Both the position numbers and the translations under genes were made by a program. 64,000 nucleotides of DNA. It comes from Roseateles depolymerans (GTDB taxonomy: Bacteria; Pseudomonadota; Gammaproteobacteria; Burkholderiales; Burkholderiaceae_C). The stretch spans positions 434,001-498,000 of the forward strand of contig NZ_QUMT01000001.1 of assembly GCF_003387155.1 (NCBI RefSeq). The letters run 5' to 3'. Shown piece by piece: positions 43,432 through 52,398 of the stretch (positions are counted from its first letter, which is position 1; the number at the start of each line of letters is the position of its first letter). The notes under the pieces are model-generated. The model worked only from the letters and a program-made list of their open reading frames with translations. It made no database searches and was not told the DNA's origin.

Positions 43432-44562
43432 ATGCTGTTCCTGCTGATCCCCTTTGCCGTGGCGGCGGTGATCACCCTTTATGTGGTGCATTCATCGACC
43501 CGGCACGGCCATCTGTCGGCCGACCATGATCTGTCCGGCCCCCAGAAATTCCATGCCCGCCCGGTGCCTCGCATCGGCGGCGTGGGCATCTTCGCTGGCC
43601 TGGCCGGCATGGTCGCGGCGGCTTATCTGATGCCCTCGGCTGGTCACGCCCGCCTCGGCCTGCTGCTGCTGCTGTGCGGCCTGCCCGCCTTCGGCGCCGG
43701 CCTGATCGAGGACTTCACCAAGCGGGTGTCCCCTGGAAAGCGCCTGCTGGCCACGGCCGTGTCGGCCGCCCTGGGCGTCTTCGTGCTGGGCGCCGCCATC
43801 ACCCGCACCGACATCCCCGGGCTGGACCTGGTGGTGGGCACCGCCGCCGGGGCCTTTGTCGCCACCGTCTTCACCGTGGCGGGCGTGGCCAACTCGGTCA
43901 ACATCATCGACGGCTTCAACGGGCTGTCGTCCATGTGCGTCAGCCTCATGCTGCTGACCCTGGCTTATGTCGCCTACCAGGTCGGGGACGTGGAACTCGC
44001 CCTCTGGGCCCTGGCCGGCGTGGGCGCCATCCTGGGCTTCTTCGTCTGGAACTATCCGGCCGGCATGATCTTCCTGGGCGACGGCGGGGCCTATTTCATG
44101 GGCTTTTACCTGGCGGAGATGGGCATTTTGCTGATCTCGCGCCACAGCGAGGTGTCGCCGCTCTTCGCCCTGATGGTCTGCATCTACCCGGTGTTCGAGA
44201 CGGTGTTCTCCATCTACCGGCGCCGCGTACTGCGCGACGTGTCCCCCGGCGCGCCGGATGGCATCCATCTGCATTCCCTGATTTATCGACGCCTGATGCG
44301 ATGGGCGATTGGCGCACGCGATGCGCGCGCCATGACCCGCCGCAACTCGATGACCGCGCCGTATCTCTGGACCTTGTGCATCTCGTCCCTGGCCCCGGCC
44401 CTGCTGTTCTGGGACTCGACCCCGATGATCCTGGCCTGCATGGTGCTGTTCGGCGTCGTCTACGTGGCGCTGTACTGGCGCATCGTCCGCTTCCGCACCC
44501 CCAAGTGGATGGTCTTCCGGGGCGATCCCCGCAAGCTGCCGGGCAACAGCCGCGCCGAGTGA
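43432..44562 (+). CDS. Undecaprenyl-phosphate sugar-1-phosphate transferase, WecA/MraY family
   Basis: A 376-residue polytopic enzyme with about 10-11 membrane helices. It has the cytoplasmic-loop motifs KFHARPVPRIGGVGIF near residue 37 and NSVNIIDGFNGLSSM near 153 (catalytic/metal-binding aspartates), and GDGGAYFMGFYLAEM near 215. It starts glycans by moving a HexNAc-1-phosphate to undecaprenyl phosphate. It is divergent from the Wza-like operon, which has no initiating transferase of its own, so it probably serves that operon. The soluble C-terminus is normal for WecA-like proteins of this group. Confidence 0.87.
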   Translation: MLFLLIPFAVAAVITLYVVHSSTRHGHLSADHDLSGPQKFHARPVPRIGGVGIFAGLAGMVAAAYLMPSAGHARLGLLLLLCGLPAFGAGLIEDFTKRVSPGKRLLATAVSAALGVFVLGAAITRTDIPGLDLVVGTAAGAFVATVFTVAGVANSVNIIDGFNGLSSMCVSLMLLTLAYVAYQVGDVELALWALAGVGAILGFFVWNYPAGMIFLGDGGAYFMGFYLAEMGILLISRHSEVSPLFALMVCIYPVFETVFSIYRRRVLRDVSPGAPDGIHLHSLIYRRLMRWAIGARDARAMTRRNSMTAPYLWTLCISSLAPALLFWDSTPMILACMVLFGVVYVALYWRIVRFRTPKWMVFRGDPRKLPGNSRAE

Positions 44563-44630
44563 GGCCCCTGCGCCGGGCCGCCCCGCCCGGCACCGCCGGA
44601 CACCCGGTGTTTCATGGTTTTGGGCCTGAT

Positions 44631-44660
44631 TTGGGCCGAATGCGGGGCATAAGGGATAAT
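44631..44660 (+). promoter_or_regulatory. Candidate promoter of the RhlE-type helicase gene, leaderless type
   Basis: TTGGGC (44631-44636) and GATAAT (44655-44660) are 18 bp apart. The -10 ends 8 bp before the ATG at 44669 and no Shine-Dalgarno sequence is present, so the mRNA would have almost no leader. Confidence 0.5.
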
Positions 44661-44668
44661 CCGCCCCC

Positions 44669-46186
44669 ATGACAGACACCACCCCGACGCCAAGCCCGCG
44701 ATTTGACACGCTGCCGCTGGATCCGAAGCTGCTGCGCGCCGTCGCTGACCAGGGCTACGCGACGATGACGCCGATCCAGGCCAAGGCCATCCCCGTTGTG
44801 CTGGAAGGCCGCGATGTGATGGGCGCTGCCCAGACCGGCACCGGCAAGACCGCCGCCTTCTCCATCCCGCTGCTGCAGCGCATGCTCAAGCATGAGAATG
44901 CCAGCGCCTCGCCAGCCCGCCACCCCGTCCGCGCCCTGGTGCTGGCGCCCACGCGCGAACTGGCTGACCAGGTGGCCAACAACGTCAAGGCCTATTCCCG
45001 GCACACCCAGCTGCGGGTGGCCTGCGTCTTCGGCGGTGTGGACATGAAACCCCAAACGCTGCAGCTCAAGGGCGGCGTGGAAGTGCTGATCGCCACCCCG
45101 GGCCGTCTGCTGGACCACATCGAAGCCAAGAACTGCGTGCTCAACCAGGTCGAGTATGTGGTGCTGGACGAAGCGGACCGCATGCTGGACATCGGCTTCC
45201 TGCCCGACCTGCAACGCATCCTCAGCTACCTGCCCAAGGCGCGTCAGACCCTGCTGTTCTCGGCGACCTTCTCGCCGGAGATCAAGCGTCTGGCCCAAAG
45301 CTACCTGCAGGAGCCGGAGCTGGTGGAAGTGGCGCGCCCCAATGCCACCGCGTCCACCGTCGAGCAGCGTTTCTTCAGCGTGGAAGATGACGACAAGCGG
45401 GCGGCCATCCTGCATCTGCTGCGTCAGCGCCAGATCACCCAATCCATCGTCTTCGTGAACTCCAAGCTGGGTGCGGCGCGCCTGGCCCGTTCGTTCGAGC
45501 GTGACGGCCTGAAGACCGCTGCGCTGCACGGGGACAAGTCGCAGGACGAGCGCCTGAAGTCGCTGGAAGCGTTCAAGCGCGGTGAAGTGGAACTGCTGGT
45601 GGCCACCGACGTGGCGGCCCGCGGCCTGGACATCGCCGACCTGCCGGCCGTCTTCAACTTCGACGTGCCCTTCAACGCCGAAGACTACGTGCACCGCATT
45701 GGCCGCACCGGCCGCGCGGGCGCCTCCGGCCTGGCCTTCACGCTGGTGGCCCGGTCGGATGCCCGTCTGGTGGGCGAGATCGAAAAGCTGATCAAGCGCA
45801 AGCTGGAACTCGAGCCCCTGCAGCTGGAGGACGACCGCCCCCGCCGCAGCGAGCGCCGCGACCGGGACGGCGCCCCTGAAGGACGCGGAGAAGGACGCGG
45901 GGACGTTCGCCGCGAGGAGCGTCCGCGCCGGGAGCGCGAGGATCGTCGCGACGAGGCCTACAGCAGTGCTCCGGTCGCTCGTTCCCAGCCCCGCACGCCG
46001 TACGACCCGCTGTTCGACAAGCCTTACGAAGCCTCGGACCGCGCCGAGCCGCCGAGCTGGGAGAGTGCTTCTGCGGGCGCACCGTCCGCGTCGCGAGGCG
46101 CTGCCGGTGCCGTGGGCAACATCAAGCCCAAGCGGAAGGTGGCCGCCTTGTTCGGCGCCAAGAAACCGGTGACGACCGAATCCTGA
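44669..46186 (+). CDS. rhlE: DEAD-box ATP-dependent RNA helicase, RhlE type
   Basis: A 505-residue helicase with all core motifs in order: Q motif MTPIQAKAIP, Walker A AQTGTGKTAAF (about residues 53-63), PTREL, VLDEADRMLD, SAT, and the second domain with IVFVNSKLGAARLA, ATDVAARGLDI and HRIGRTGRAG. The C-terminal 125 residues are rich in Arg, Asp and Glu (RRSERRDRDGAPEGRGEGRGD), a typical RNA-binding tail. It unwinds RNA in ribosome assembly or decay. A clear terminator follows at 46224. Confidence 0.93.
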   Translation: MTDTTPTPSPRFDTLPLDPKLLRAVADQGYATMTPIQAKAIPVVLEGRDVMGAAQTGTGKTAAFSIPLLQRMLKHENASASPARHPVRALVLAPTRELADQVANNVKAYSRHTQLRVACVFGGVDMKPQTLQLKGGVEVLIATPGRLLDHIEAKNCVLNQVEYVVLDEADRMLDIGFLPDLQRILSYLPKARQTLLFSATFSPEIKRLAQSYLQEPELVEVARPNATASTVEQRFFSVEDDDKRAAILHLLRQRQITQSIVFVNSKLGAARLARSFERDGLKTAALHGDKSQDERLKSLEAFKRGEVELLVATDVAARGLDIADLPAVFNFDVPFNAEDYVHRIGRTGRAGASGLAFTLVARSDARLVGEIEKLIKRKLELEPLQLEDDRPRRSERRDRDGAPEGRGEGRGDVRREERPRREREDRRDEAYSSAPVARSQPRTPYDPLFDKPYEASDRAEPPSWESASAGAPSASRGAAGAVGNIKPKRKVAALFGAKKPVTTES

Positions 46187-46223
46187 TGTCGGGCCGGCTC
46201 GCCGGCCTGACCGAGATCAAGAC

Positions 46224-46258
46224 ATGGGCCGACCTGTGAGGGTCGCGCCCATTTTTTT
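46224..46258. terminator. Intrinsic terminator after the RhlE-type gene
   Basis: ATGGGCCGACC pairs with GGTCG-C-GCCCAT (one bulged C) around a short loop and is followed by seven T residues at 46252-46258. It lies between the convergent helicase and RsmI-like genes. Confidence 0.85.
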
Positions 46259-46280
46259 CGTCTGTCCGCGGCCCCGGTGC

Positions 46281-47057
46281 TCACCGCCCAGCGAGAAAGG
46301 CAAACACCGCGGGCACCTTGTCCGGCACGCTCTTCGGCGACTTCTTCCACTGCGACACCGGCGCGCTGTGCGTCCAGGCGTCGGCCAGGCTGAGCCCGCA
46401 GCTCACCGACAGCACCGTACCGGGTTTGAGCTGCTGGATCAGCGCCTGCAGCAGCGCGCTGTTGCGATAGGGCGTCTCGATCATCAGCTGGGTCTGTTGC
46501 TCCCGGGCCGAATGCGCCTCCAGCTCCTTCAGGCGTGCCTGGCGCGCCGCGCCATCGGTAGGCAGGTAGCCCACGAATGCGAAGCTCTGGCCGTTCATGC
46601 CGCTGGCGGCCACTGCCAGCAGCAGCGAGCTGGGGCCCACCAGCGGAATCACCGGGACGCCCGCGGCGTGCGCGGCAGCCACCAGGCGTGCGCCGGGGTC
46701 GGCCACCGCCGGCATGCCGGCTTCGGACATCAGTCCCACGTCCGTGCCCTGCAGGGCGGGGGCGAGCAGGGCCTGCCAGGCAGCGTCGTCCGAGGCGGAG
46801 GGGGCGGGCGTGCGGCCCTTGGGCGGCCGCGGCAGTTCCAGGATCTGCTGCTGCTGCAGCGGCAGCGCCAGCGGATGCACTCCGTCCACCCGCTTGAGGA
46901 AGGCGCGGGTGGTCTTGGCATTCTCGGCGGCCCAGTGAGTCAGGCGGGCGGCCTGGGCGATCACGGCGTCGGGCAGGACTTCGCGCAGGTCCACGGTCTG
47001 GCCGTCCATGCCGAAATCCAGGGTGTTGGGGACGAGGTAGAGGCGGCCGAGGGTCAC
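46281..47057 (-). CDS. SAM-dependent methyltransferase, RsmI-like tetrapyrrole methylase family
   Basis: A 258-residue protein of the tetrapyrrole methylase fold. It starts GRLYLVPNTLDFG and contains GTDVGLMSEAGMPAVADPGARLV near residue 105 and VIPLVGPSSLLLAVAASGMNGQSFAFVGYLP near 135, motifs shared with RsmI, the 16S rRNA C1402 2'-O-methylase. The N-terminus differs from true RsmI and the protein is shorter, so it is a paralogue whose target is uncertain. Its start overlaps the maf gene stop by 4 bp. Confidence 0.82.
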   Translation of the reverse strand: MTLGRLYLVPNTLDFGMDGQTVDLREVLPDAVIAQAARLTHWAAENAKTTRAFLKRVDGVHPLALPLQQQQILELPRPPKGRTPAPSASDDAAWQALLAPALQGTDVGLMSEAGMPAVADPGARLVAAAHAAGVPVIPLVGPSSLLLAVAASGMNGQSFAFVGYLPTDGAARQARLKELEAHSAREQQTQLMIETPYRNSALLQALIQQLKPGTVLSVSCGLSLADAWTHSAPVSQWKKSPKSVPDKVPAVFAFLAGR

Positions 47058-47755
47058 TGGAGGTCTCCGGGCGAGGCGGGGGAAGTGAGGGGAGAGGTGG
47101 GGGACGTGGTGGGGGAACTGGGGGAGGCGGGCAGGGCGGACAGGGCCGGCACTTGCATCCCCGCCTGCCGCAGCAACTGACAGGTGCGGATCAGCGGCAG
47201 GCCGATCAGCGCGGTCGGATCGTCCGACACGATCGCCTCCAGCAGCGAGATGCCCAGGCCTTCCGCCTTGGCGCTGCCGGCGCAGTCATAGGGTTGCTCG
47301 GCCCGCAGATAGGCCTCGATCTCCTCGTCGCTCAGAGCGCGGAACCGCACCTCGACCCGGGCCAGGTCGGTAGCGCTGAAGCCGCTCCTCTCGCAGACCA
47401 CCGCCAGCGCCGTGTGAAAGATCACCGTGCGGCCGCGCATGGCGCGCAACTGGGCCACGGCCCGCTCATGGCTGCCGGGTTTGCCCAGCGGCTGGCCGTC
47501 CAGGTCCGCCACCTGGTCCGAGCCGATCACCACCGCGTCGGGATGATCCGCAGCCACGGCGCGGGCCTTGGCCAGCGCCAGGCGACGGGCCAGCGCCTCG
47601 GGGGCTTCACCCGGCAGCGGCGTCTCGTCCACGCGGGGAGCCGCCACGTCGAAGGCGATCTGCAGTCGCTGCAGCAGTTCGCGTCGGTAGGGGGAGGTGG
47701 ACCCCAGCACCAGACGGGGTGTCGGCGAGGGAGTCATCACGGCAGGAGGGGTCAT
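47054..47755 (-). CDS. maf: Maf family nucleotide pyrophosphatase (YceF-like)
   Basis: A 233-residue Maf protein. It has the N-terminal LVLGSTSPYRRELLQRL signature, RVDETPLPGEAPEALARRLALAKARAV, the catalytic GSDQVADLDGQPLGKPG and the DCAGSAKAEGLGISLLEAI motif that fits the YceF subgroup, which hydrolyses non-canonical or methylated NTPs. The C-terminal 30 residues are a Pro/Ser/Thr tail (SPSSPTTSPTSPLTSPAS) not found in the family and encoded opposite a G-rich tract. The start is ATG at 47755 or a second ATG six codons in. Confidence 0.9.
   Translation of the reverse strand: MTPPAVMTPSPTPRLVLGSTSPYRRELLQRLQIAFDVAAPRVDETPLPGEAPEALARRLALAKARAVAADHPDAVVIGSDQVADLDGQPLGKPGSHERAVAQLRAMRGRTVIFHTALAVVCERSGFSATDLARVEVRFRALSDEEIEAYLRAEQPYDCAGSAKAEGLGISLLEAIVSDDPTALIGLPLIRTCQLLRQAGMQVPALSALPASPSSPTTSPTSPLTSPASPGDLQ
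47078..47124 (+). other. G-rich tract with five G4-G5 runs (G-quadruplex candidate)
   Basis: On the plus strand, runs of 4 or 5 G start at 47078, 47089, 47099, 47111 and 47120 with short spacers. This meets the usual pattern for an intramolecular G-quadruplex. It is the template strand of the maf C-terminal tail. Confidence 0.6.
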
Positions 47756-47841
47756 GGCGCGAATTCTCCCATTGGCCTGCGCCTCTCCGGGCGCCGTCGT
47801 TCCCGCTCGGACGCAACGGGCGCGACGGGCGGCCGGGCTCG

Positions 47842-47847
47842 TACACT
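47842..47847 (+). promoter_or_regulatory. Candidate -10 box of yceD, leaderless type
   Basis: TACACT ends 6 bp before the ATG at 47854 with no ribosome-binding site. The -35 region is weak. Confidence 0.4.
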
Positions 47848-47853
47848 TGCGGC

Positions 47854-48420
47854 ATGAAGTCCCGAGCCCTGAATCCTCTCAAGCTGGATGTGGAATCCTT
47901 TGCCCGTGAGGGCGGATCGCTGGATGGCGAATGGCCTGCCGCCGAGCTGCCGCGTCTGGCCGACACCGCCGCCCCCGAAGCGCCCGCCTCCGGCTGGCCC
48001 GCCGTGCGCTGGGCTGCAGAGGGCGAAATCCGCACGCCTCGTGGCAGTGAGCCGCAGATCTGGATGCGCCTGGATGCCCAGGCCCAGGTGGCCCAGACCT
48101 GTCAGCGCTGCCTGCAGCCCGTGGTGGAGGAGGTGGCCATGTCGCGCTGGTTCCGCTTTGTGCGGGACGAAGACCAGGCCGCTGAACTGGACATGGACAG
48201 CGAAGACGACGTGCTGGCCTTGCCCCGCGTCCTGAATCTGCAGGAACTGGCCGAGGACGAGCTGCTGCTGGCGTTGCCGCTGGTGCCCCGCCACGAGGTT
48301 TGCCCGGAACCCCTGCCCCTGGCCGAGCCGGACGAGCTGGAAGAGGAAGCGGAAAAAGAGCGCCCCCATCCCTTTGCGGCATTGGCCGCTCTCAAGAAGG
48401 GGACGGCTGGTAAAGCCTGA
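47854..48420 (+). CDS. yceD: YceD/DUF177 family protein (23S rRNA accumulation protein family)
   Basis: A 188-residue acidic protein of the DUF177 family. The conserved cysteine motif [12 protein letters not shown] lies near residue 85, followed by the acidic [11 protein letters not shown]-like segment and [20 protein letters not shown] near 130. YceD in E. coli is needed for normal 23S rRNA levels and is encoded with rpmF and plsX, the same neighbours as here. The upstream in-frame stretch to 47719 overlaps maf on the other strand and is rejected. A long leader separates it from rpmF. Confidence 0.9.
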   Translation: MKSRALNPLKLDVESFAREGGSLDGEWPAAELPRLADTAAPEAPASGWPAVRWAAEGEIRTPRGSEPQIWMRLDAQAQVAQTCQRCLQPVVEEVAMSRWFRFVRDEDQAAELDMDSEDDVLALPRVLNLQELAEDELLLALPLVPRHEVCPEPLPLAEPDELEEEAEKERPHPFAALAALKKGTAGKA

Positions 48421-48431
48421 AAGCGCTGTGC

Positions 48432-48613
48432 TACACTCGCGGGCTTTCCCGGCTTACTGGCCCATTGGCAGGTCATGAACACTTGAATTCATGGCTTCGT
48501 TTTGGGGCATGGCTGGGCCGAGGCATCGGTTGTGGTCTTCATCTGCCACCACCCCTAGCGCAAAACCATCGCAGGCCTCGACTTTCACGAAGCTTGATCA
48601 GTTTTTTTGATCA
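48432..48613 (+). promoter_or_regulatory. yceD-rpmF gap: candidate -10 and hairpin leader
   Basis: A TACACT box at 48432 could give rpmF its own transcript with a leader of about 200 nt. Near its end, TGATCA at 48595-48600 and 48608-48613 can pair around GTTTTTT just before the ribosome-binding site. No open frame is convincing in this stretch. Confidence 0.35.
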
Positions 48614-48641
48614 CCGCGCCGAAGCCTTTAGGAGAAATTTC

Positions 48642-48827
48642 ATGGCCGTTCAGCAAAACAAGAAGTCGCCTTCCAAGCGTGGCATGCACCGTTCGCACAA
48701 TGCCCTGGGCACCCCGGGTACCGCGATCGAGCCGACCACCGGCGAAGTGCATCTGCGTCACCACATCAGCCCCACCGGCTTCTATCGTGGCCGCAAGGTT
48801 CTGAAGACCAAGGCTGACGCGGCCTGA
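48642..48827 (+). CDS. rpmF: 50S ribosomal protein L32
   Basis: A 61-residue basic ribosomal protein with the L32 signature [21 protein letters not shown], then the middle [21 protein letters not shown]. Length matches the family. It lacks the four-cysteine zinc motif seen in some L32 proteins. The ATG at 48642 follows a clear AGGAGAAATTTC ribosome-binding site. It lies between yceD and plsX in the conserved order. Confidence 0.97.
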   Translation: MAVQQNKKSPSKRGMHRSHNALGTPGTAIEPTTGEVHLRHHISPTGFYRGRKVLKTKADAA

Positions 48828-49148
48828 TCGTCCCGACCCTGTCGGTCACGATCTGTCGCCCACAGCGATGTCATGGTGCCTCGGCGCCATGATCGGTCTC
48901 CTCAGACCTGAGCTTCCACAGTGTTGCTTCCAAAGCCCGGTTCAGCGCATGGCGTTGCCGGGCTTTTGCTTTGCCGGAAAGACTTTGCTGCGGTGGCTGG
49001 GCTGGAATCGCTTCGGTCATGGCCCGTTGGGTCCATGGGCGGCAACGCTTGTCCGCCAGCGCTGCCTCGCGTAAGGTGATCGGCTCGTCATTGCGTTCTG
49101 CCTGCCCCTTGCTCCGTCCCTCATTGGTCTCGTCCCTCATTGGTTTCG
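48828..49148 (+). other. Gene-free stretch between rpmF and plsX
   Basis: 321 bp. The only structure I see is an inverted repeat TCATGGTGCC-TCGG-CGCCATGA at 48871-48892 (one G-U pair in RNA), with no T run. Short open frames in it lack ribosome-binding sites and known motifs. It may hold the plsX-fab promoter, but no box stands out. Confidence 0.5.
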
Positions 49149-50300
49149 ATGTCTGACACCCACGCTCCGCAGTCCTCGTCCCTTGCGTCGCCTACGTCGC
49201 CCCTGACGCCTTTGCGGCTGGCAGTGGACTGCATGGGCGGTGACCACGGCCCCTCCATCACGCTGCCCGCCTGCAAGGCCTTCCTGGCGAACCACCCGCA
49301 GGCCGAACTGGTGCTGGTGGGTCAGCCGCAGGCGCTGGCGGAGGCGGCGAACTGGCCGCGCTGCCGCATCGTGGCGGCCAGCGAGGTGGTGACCATGGAA
49401 GATCCGATCGAGGTGGCCCTGCGCCGCAAGAAGGACTCCTCCATGCGCGTGGCCCTGCAGCAGCTCAAGGCCGGCCGCGATGGCGAGGCCCCGCTCGCGC
49501 AGGCCTGTGTGTCGGCGGGCAACACCGGCGCCCTCATGGCGGTGGCCAAGTACCTGCTCAAGACCATGGACGGCATCGACCGCCCTGCCATCGCGACCGT
49601 CATGCCCAATCAGAATGGCGGCTTCACGACGGTGCTGGACCTGGGCGCCAATGTGGATTGCGGCCCCGAGCACCTGCTGCAGTTCGCCGTGATGGGCAGT
49701 GCACTGGTGTCCGCCGTGGATGGCAAGGAAGAGCCCACCGTCGGCCTGCTGAACATCGGCGAGGAGATGATCAAGGGCAACGAGACCATCAAACGTGCCG
49801 GTGAACTGCTGCGCGAAGCGCATGCCCATGACACCCTGAAGTTCCATGGCAACGTGGAAGGCAATGACATCTTCAAAGGCACCACCGACATCGTCGTGTG
49901 TGACGGATTTGTCGGGAATGTGGCCCTGAAGACCGCCGAAGGGCTGGCGAGCATGATCTCCAGCTTCATCCGTGCGGAGTTCACCCGCAGTGGCTGGACC
50001 CGCATCGTCGCTCTTCTGGCCATGCCGATCCTGCAACGTTTCAAGAACCGCGTCGATCATCGTCGATTCAACGGCGCGGCCCTGCTGGGACTGCGGGGTT
50101 TGGTCTTCAAGAGCCACGGTTCGGCGGATGCGTTTGCTTTCGAGCAGGCTTTGAACAGGGCTTATGATGCGGCTCGCAACCGGCTTCTAGACCGGGTTCA
50201 TGATCGAATCGTCGCAACGATGCAGGCCCTACCGGCGCCTGCCAGTGAGGAGGGCGGCGATGCTGGAGACACGGCAGCCCCGGCTGTCCACGCTGCATGA
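49149..50300 (+). CDS. plsX: Phosphate acyltransferase PlsX
   Basis: A 383-residue soluble enzyme that converts acyl-ACP to acyl-phosphate for phospholipid synthesis. Signatures: [12 protein letters not shown] near residue 22, [19 protein letters not shown] near 118, [18 protein letters not shown] near 165, [11 protein letters not shown] and the C-terminal [14 protein letters not shown]. The ATG at 49149 is chosen; a TTG three codons earlier is possible. Its stop overlaps the fabH start (ATGA), so the plsX-fabH pair is translationally coupled. Confidence 0.96.
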   Translation: MSDTHAPQSSSLASPTSPLTPLRLAVDCMGGDHGPSITLPACKAFLANHPQAELVLVGQPQALAEAANWPRCRIVAASEVVTMEDPIEVALRRKKDSSMRVALQQLKAGRDGEAPLAQACVSAGNTGALMAVAKYLLKTMDGIDRPAIATVMPNQNGGFTTVLDLGANVDCGPEHLLQFAVMGSALVSAVDGKEEPTVGLLNIGEEMIKGNETIKRAGELLREAHAHDTLKFHGNVEGNDIFKGTTDIVVCDGFVGNVALKTAEGLASMISSFIRAEFTRSGWTRIVALLAMPILQRFKNRVDHRRFNGAALLGLRGLVFKSHGSADAFAFEQALNRAYDAARNRLLDRVHDRIVATMQALPAPASEEGGDAGDTAAPAVHAA

Positions 50301-51310
50301 CCACTGCTTCCGCCCCTACTTCCCCCCTTGCTTCGACACGCTTCTCGCGCATCCTCGGCACGGGCAGCTTCCTCCCCGGTGACCGGGTGACCAACCAGGC
50401 GCTGGCCGACCGGCTGGCGCAGGATGGCATCGAGACATCGCACGACTGGATCGTCGAGCGCACCGGCATCCATGCCCGCCATTTCGCCGGCCCGGACACT
50501 ACGTCCAGCGACCTGGCCTTGCCGGCAGCCCGCGCTGCGCTGGAAGCCGCGGGCGTGGCGGCTGAAGAGATCGATCTGATCATCGTGGCCACGTCCACCC
50601 CGGACATGGTCTTCCCCTCCACCGCCTGCCTGCTGCAGCAAAAGCTCGGCATCCACGGCTGCCCGGCCTTTGATGTCCAGGCGGTGTGCTCCGGCTTCGT
50701 TTACGCCCTGACCGTCGCGGATTCGATGATCAAGAGCGGTGCCGCGAGCAAGGCGCTGGTCGTCGGCGCGGAAGTGTTCTCGCGCATTCTGGATTTCAAG
50801 GACCGCACCACCTGCGTGCTGTTTGGCGATGGTGCCGGCGCGGTCGTGCTGGGCGCCAGCGACGTGCCCGGCATCCTGGCCAGCGAACTGCACGCCGACG
50901 GTCGTCATGTCGACATCCTGTGCACCCCCGGGACCGTGTCCGGCGGTGAGGTGCTGGGCCATCCGCTGCTGAAGATGGACGGCCAGGCCGTGTTCAAGCT
51001 GGCCGTGGGCGTGCTGGACAAGGTGGCGCGCTCCGTCCTGGACAAGGCCGGCCGCACCGATGCCGACATCGACTGGCTGATTCCTCACCAGGCCAACATC
51101 CGCATCATGCAGGGCACGGCCAAGAAGCTGAAGATGTCCCTGGACAAGCTGATCGTCACGGTGGACGAGCATGGCAACACCTCCGCGGCCTCGATTCCGC
51201 TGGCGCTGGACGTTGCCGTGCGGTCCGGCAAGATCCGCCGGGGCGACACCGTCATGCTTGAAGGCGTGGGCGGCGGCTTCACCTGGGGCGCGGTGCTGCT
51301 GGATTTCTGA
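50297..51310 (+). CDS. fabH: 3-oxoacyl-ACP synthase III
   Basis: A 337-residue condensing enzyme that starts fatty acid synthesis from acetyl-CoA and malonyl-ACP. It has the N-terminal [15 protein letters not shown], the catalytic Cys in [13 protein letters not shown] near residue 123, the catalytic His in [12 protein letters not shown] near 263 and Asn in [16 protein letters not shown] near 293. Length is slightly above typical because of a 15-residue N-terminal extension. It overlaps plsX by 4 bp. Confidence 0.96.
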   Translation: MTTASAPTSPLASTRFSRILGTGSFLPGDRVTNQALADRLAQDGIETSHDWIVERTGIHARHFAGPDTTSSDLALPAARAALEAAGVAAEEIDLIIVATSTPDMVFPSTACLLQQKLGIHGCPAFDVQAVCSGFVYALTVADSMIKSGAASKALVVGAEVFSRILDFKDRTTCVLFGDGAGAVVLGASDVPGILASELHADGRHVDILCTPGTVSGGEVLGHPLLKMDGQAVFKLAVGVLDKVARSVLDKAGRTDADIDWLIPHQANIRIMQGTAKKLKMSLDKLIVTVDEHGNTSAASIPLALDVAVRSGKIRRGDTVMLEGVGGGFTWGAVLLDF

Positions 51311-51376
51311 ACCAGCCCCCGCACTCCCCCTCACTCTTCATTTCCATTCCATTCACTACCGACTGATCCGACAGCC

Positions 51377-52318
51377 ATGAGCAAGAGCTTCGCATTCGTC
51401 TTCCCCGGCCAGGGATCCCAATCCGTCGGCATGCTGGACGCCTGGGGCGATCATCCCGAGGTGGCCCGCACGCTGGCCGAAGCTTCGGCGGCGCTGGGGG
51501 AAGACATCGGCGCGCTGATCCATCAGGGCCCGAAGGAACAGCTGGACCTGACCACCAACACCCAGCCGGTCATGCTGACCGCCGGCGTGGCCTGCTATCG
51601 CGCATGGATCGCGGAAACCGGTCTGGTGCCGGCCGCCGCGGCGGGTCATTCGCTGGGCGAGTACACCGCACTGGTCGCCTCCGGGGCGCTGAGCCTGGCG
51701 GACGCGTTGCCGCTGGTGCGCTTCCGTGCGCAGGCCATGCAGGAGGCCGTGCCGGTGGGCACCGGCGCCATGTCCGCCATCCTGGGCCTGGACGCTTCGG
51801 TCGTGCGCGACGTCTGCCTGCAGGTCGCCAAGGACAGTGGCGAGGTCGTGGAAGCCGTGAATTTCAACGATCCCAAGCAGACCGTGATTGCCGGCAGCAA
51901 GGCCGGTGTCGACAAGGCGATGGAAGCCCTCAAGGCGGCCGGTGCCAAGCGCGCGCTGCCGCTGCCGGTGTCGGCTCCCTTCCATTCCAGCCTGATGAAA
52001 CCGGCCGCCGATCGCCTGCGCGACAAGCTGGCCGCGGTGGCGTTCAAGCCGGCGTCCTTCCCGGTGATCAACAACATCGACGTGGCCGTGACCGACAGCC
52101 CGGACGCCCTGCGTGACGCCCTCTACCGCCAGGCCTTCGGCCCGGTGCGCTGGGTGGAGGTGGTGCAGGCGATCAAGGCCCGCGGCCTGAGCACGATCAT
52201 CGAGTGCGGTCCCGGCAAGGTGCTGGCGGGCATGGCCAAGCGCATCGACGGCGAGATTGCCAGCACCACCGTGCTGGATCCCGCCTCGCTGGCGGACGCC
52301 AAGGCCCTGCTGGCCTGA
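51377..52318 (+). CDS. fabD: Malonyl-CoA:ACP transacylase
   Basis: A 313-residue transacylase loading malonyl groups onto ACP. It has FVFPGQGSQSVGM at the N-terminus (oxyanion Gln), the nucleophile Ser in AAGHSLGEYTALVASG near residue 93 and the catalytic His in PVSAPFHSSLM near 200. Length is standard. A 66-bp gap follows fabH. The gap after it carries a 13-bp tandem repeat before fabG. Confidence 0.96.
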   Translation: MSKSFAFVFPGQGSQSVGMLDAWGDHPEVARTLAEASAALGEDIGALIHQGPKEQLDLTTNTQPVMLTAGVACYRAWIAETGLVPAAAAGHSLGEYTALVASGALSLADALPLVRFRAQAMQEAVPVGTGAMSAILGLDASVVRDVCLQVAKDSGEVVEAVNFNDPKQTVIAGSKAGVDKAMEALKAAGAKRALPLPVSAPFHSSLMKPAADRLRDKLAAVAFKPASFPVINNIDVAVTDSPDALRDALYRQAFGPVRWVEVVQAIKARGLSTIIECGPGKVLAGMAKRIDGEIASTTVLDPASLADAKALLA

Positions 52319-52329
52319 GGCTGGGCCGA

Positions 52330-52381
52330 AGAGCACGCTGCGAGAGCACGCCTTTAGAGAACGCCTTTAGAGCACGCTGAA
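52330..52381. repeat. Four tandem copies of a 13-bp unit in the fabD-fabG gap
   Basis: Copies start at 52330, 52343, 52356 and 52369, with core AGAGCACGC followed by CTTT or TG-type ends. They fill most of the 80-bp gap just before the fabG ribosome-binding site region (GAGGA at 52388). Confidence 0.85.
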
Positions 52382-52398
52382 CCGAGCTGAGGATTTCC

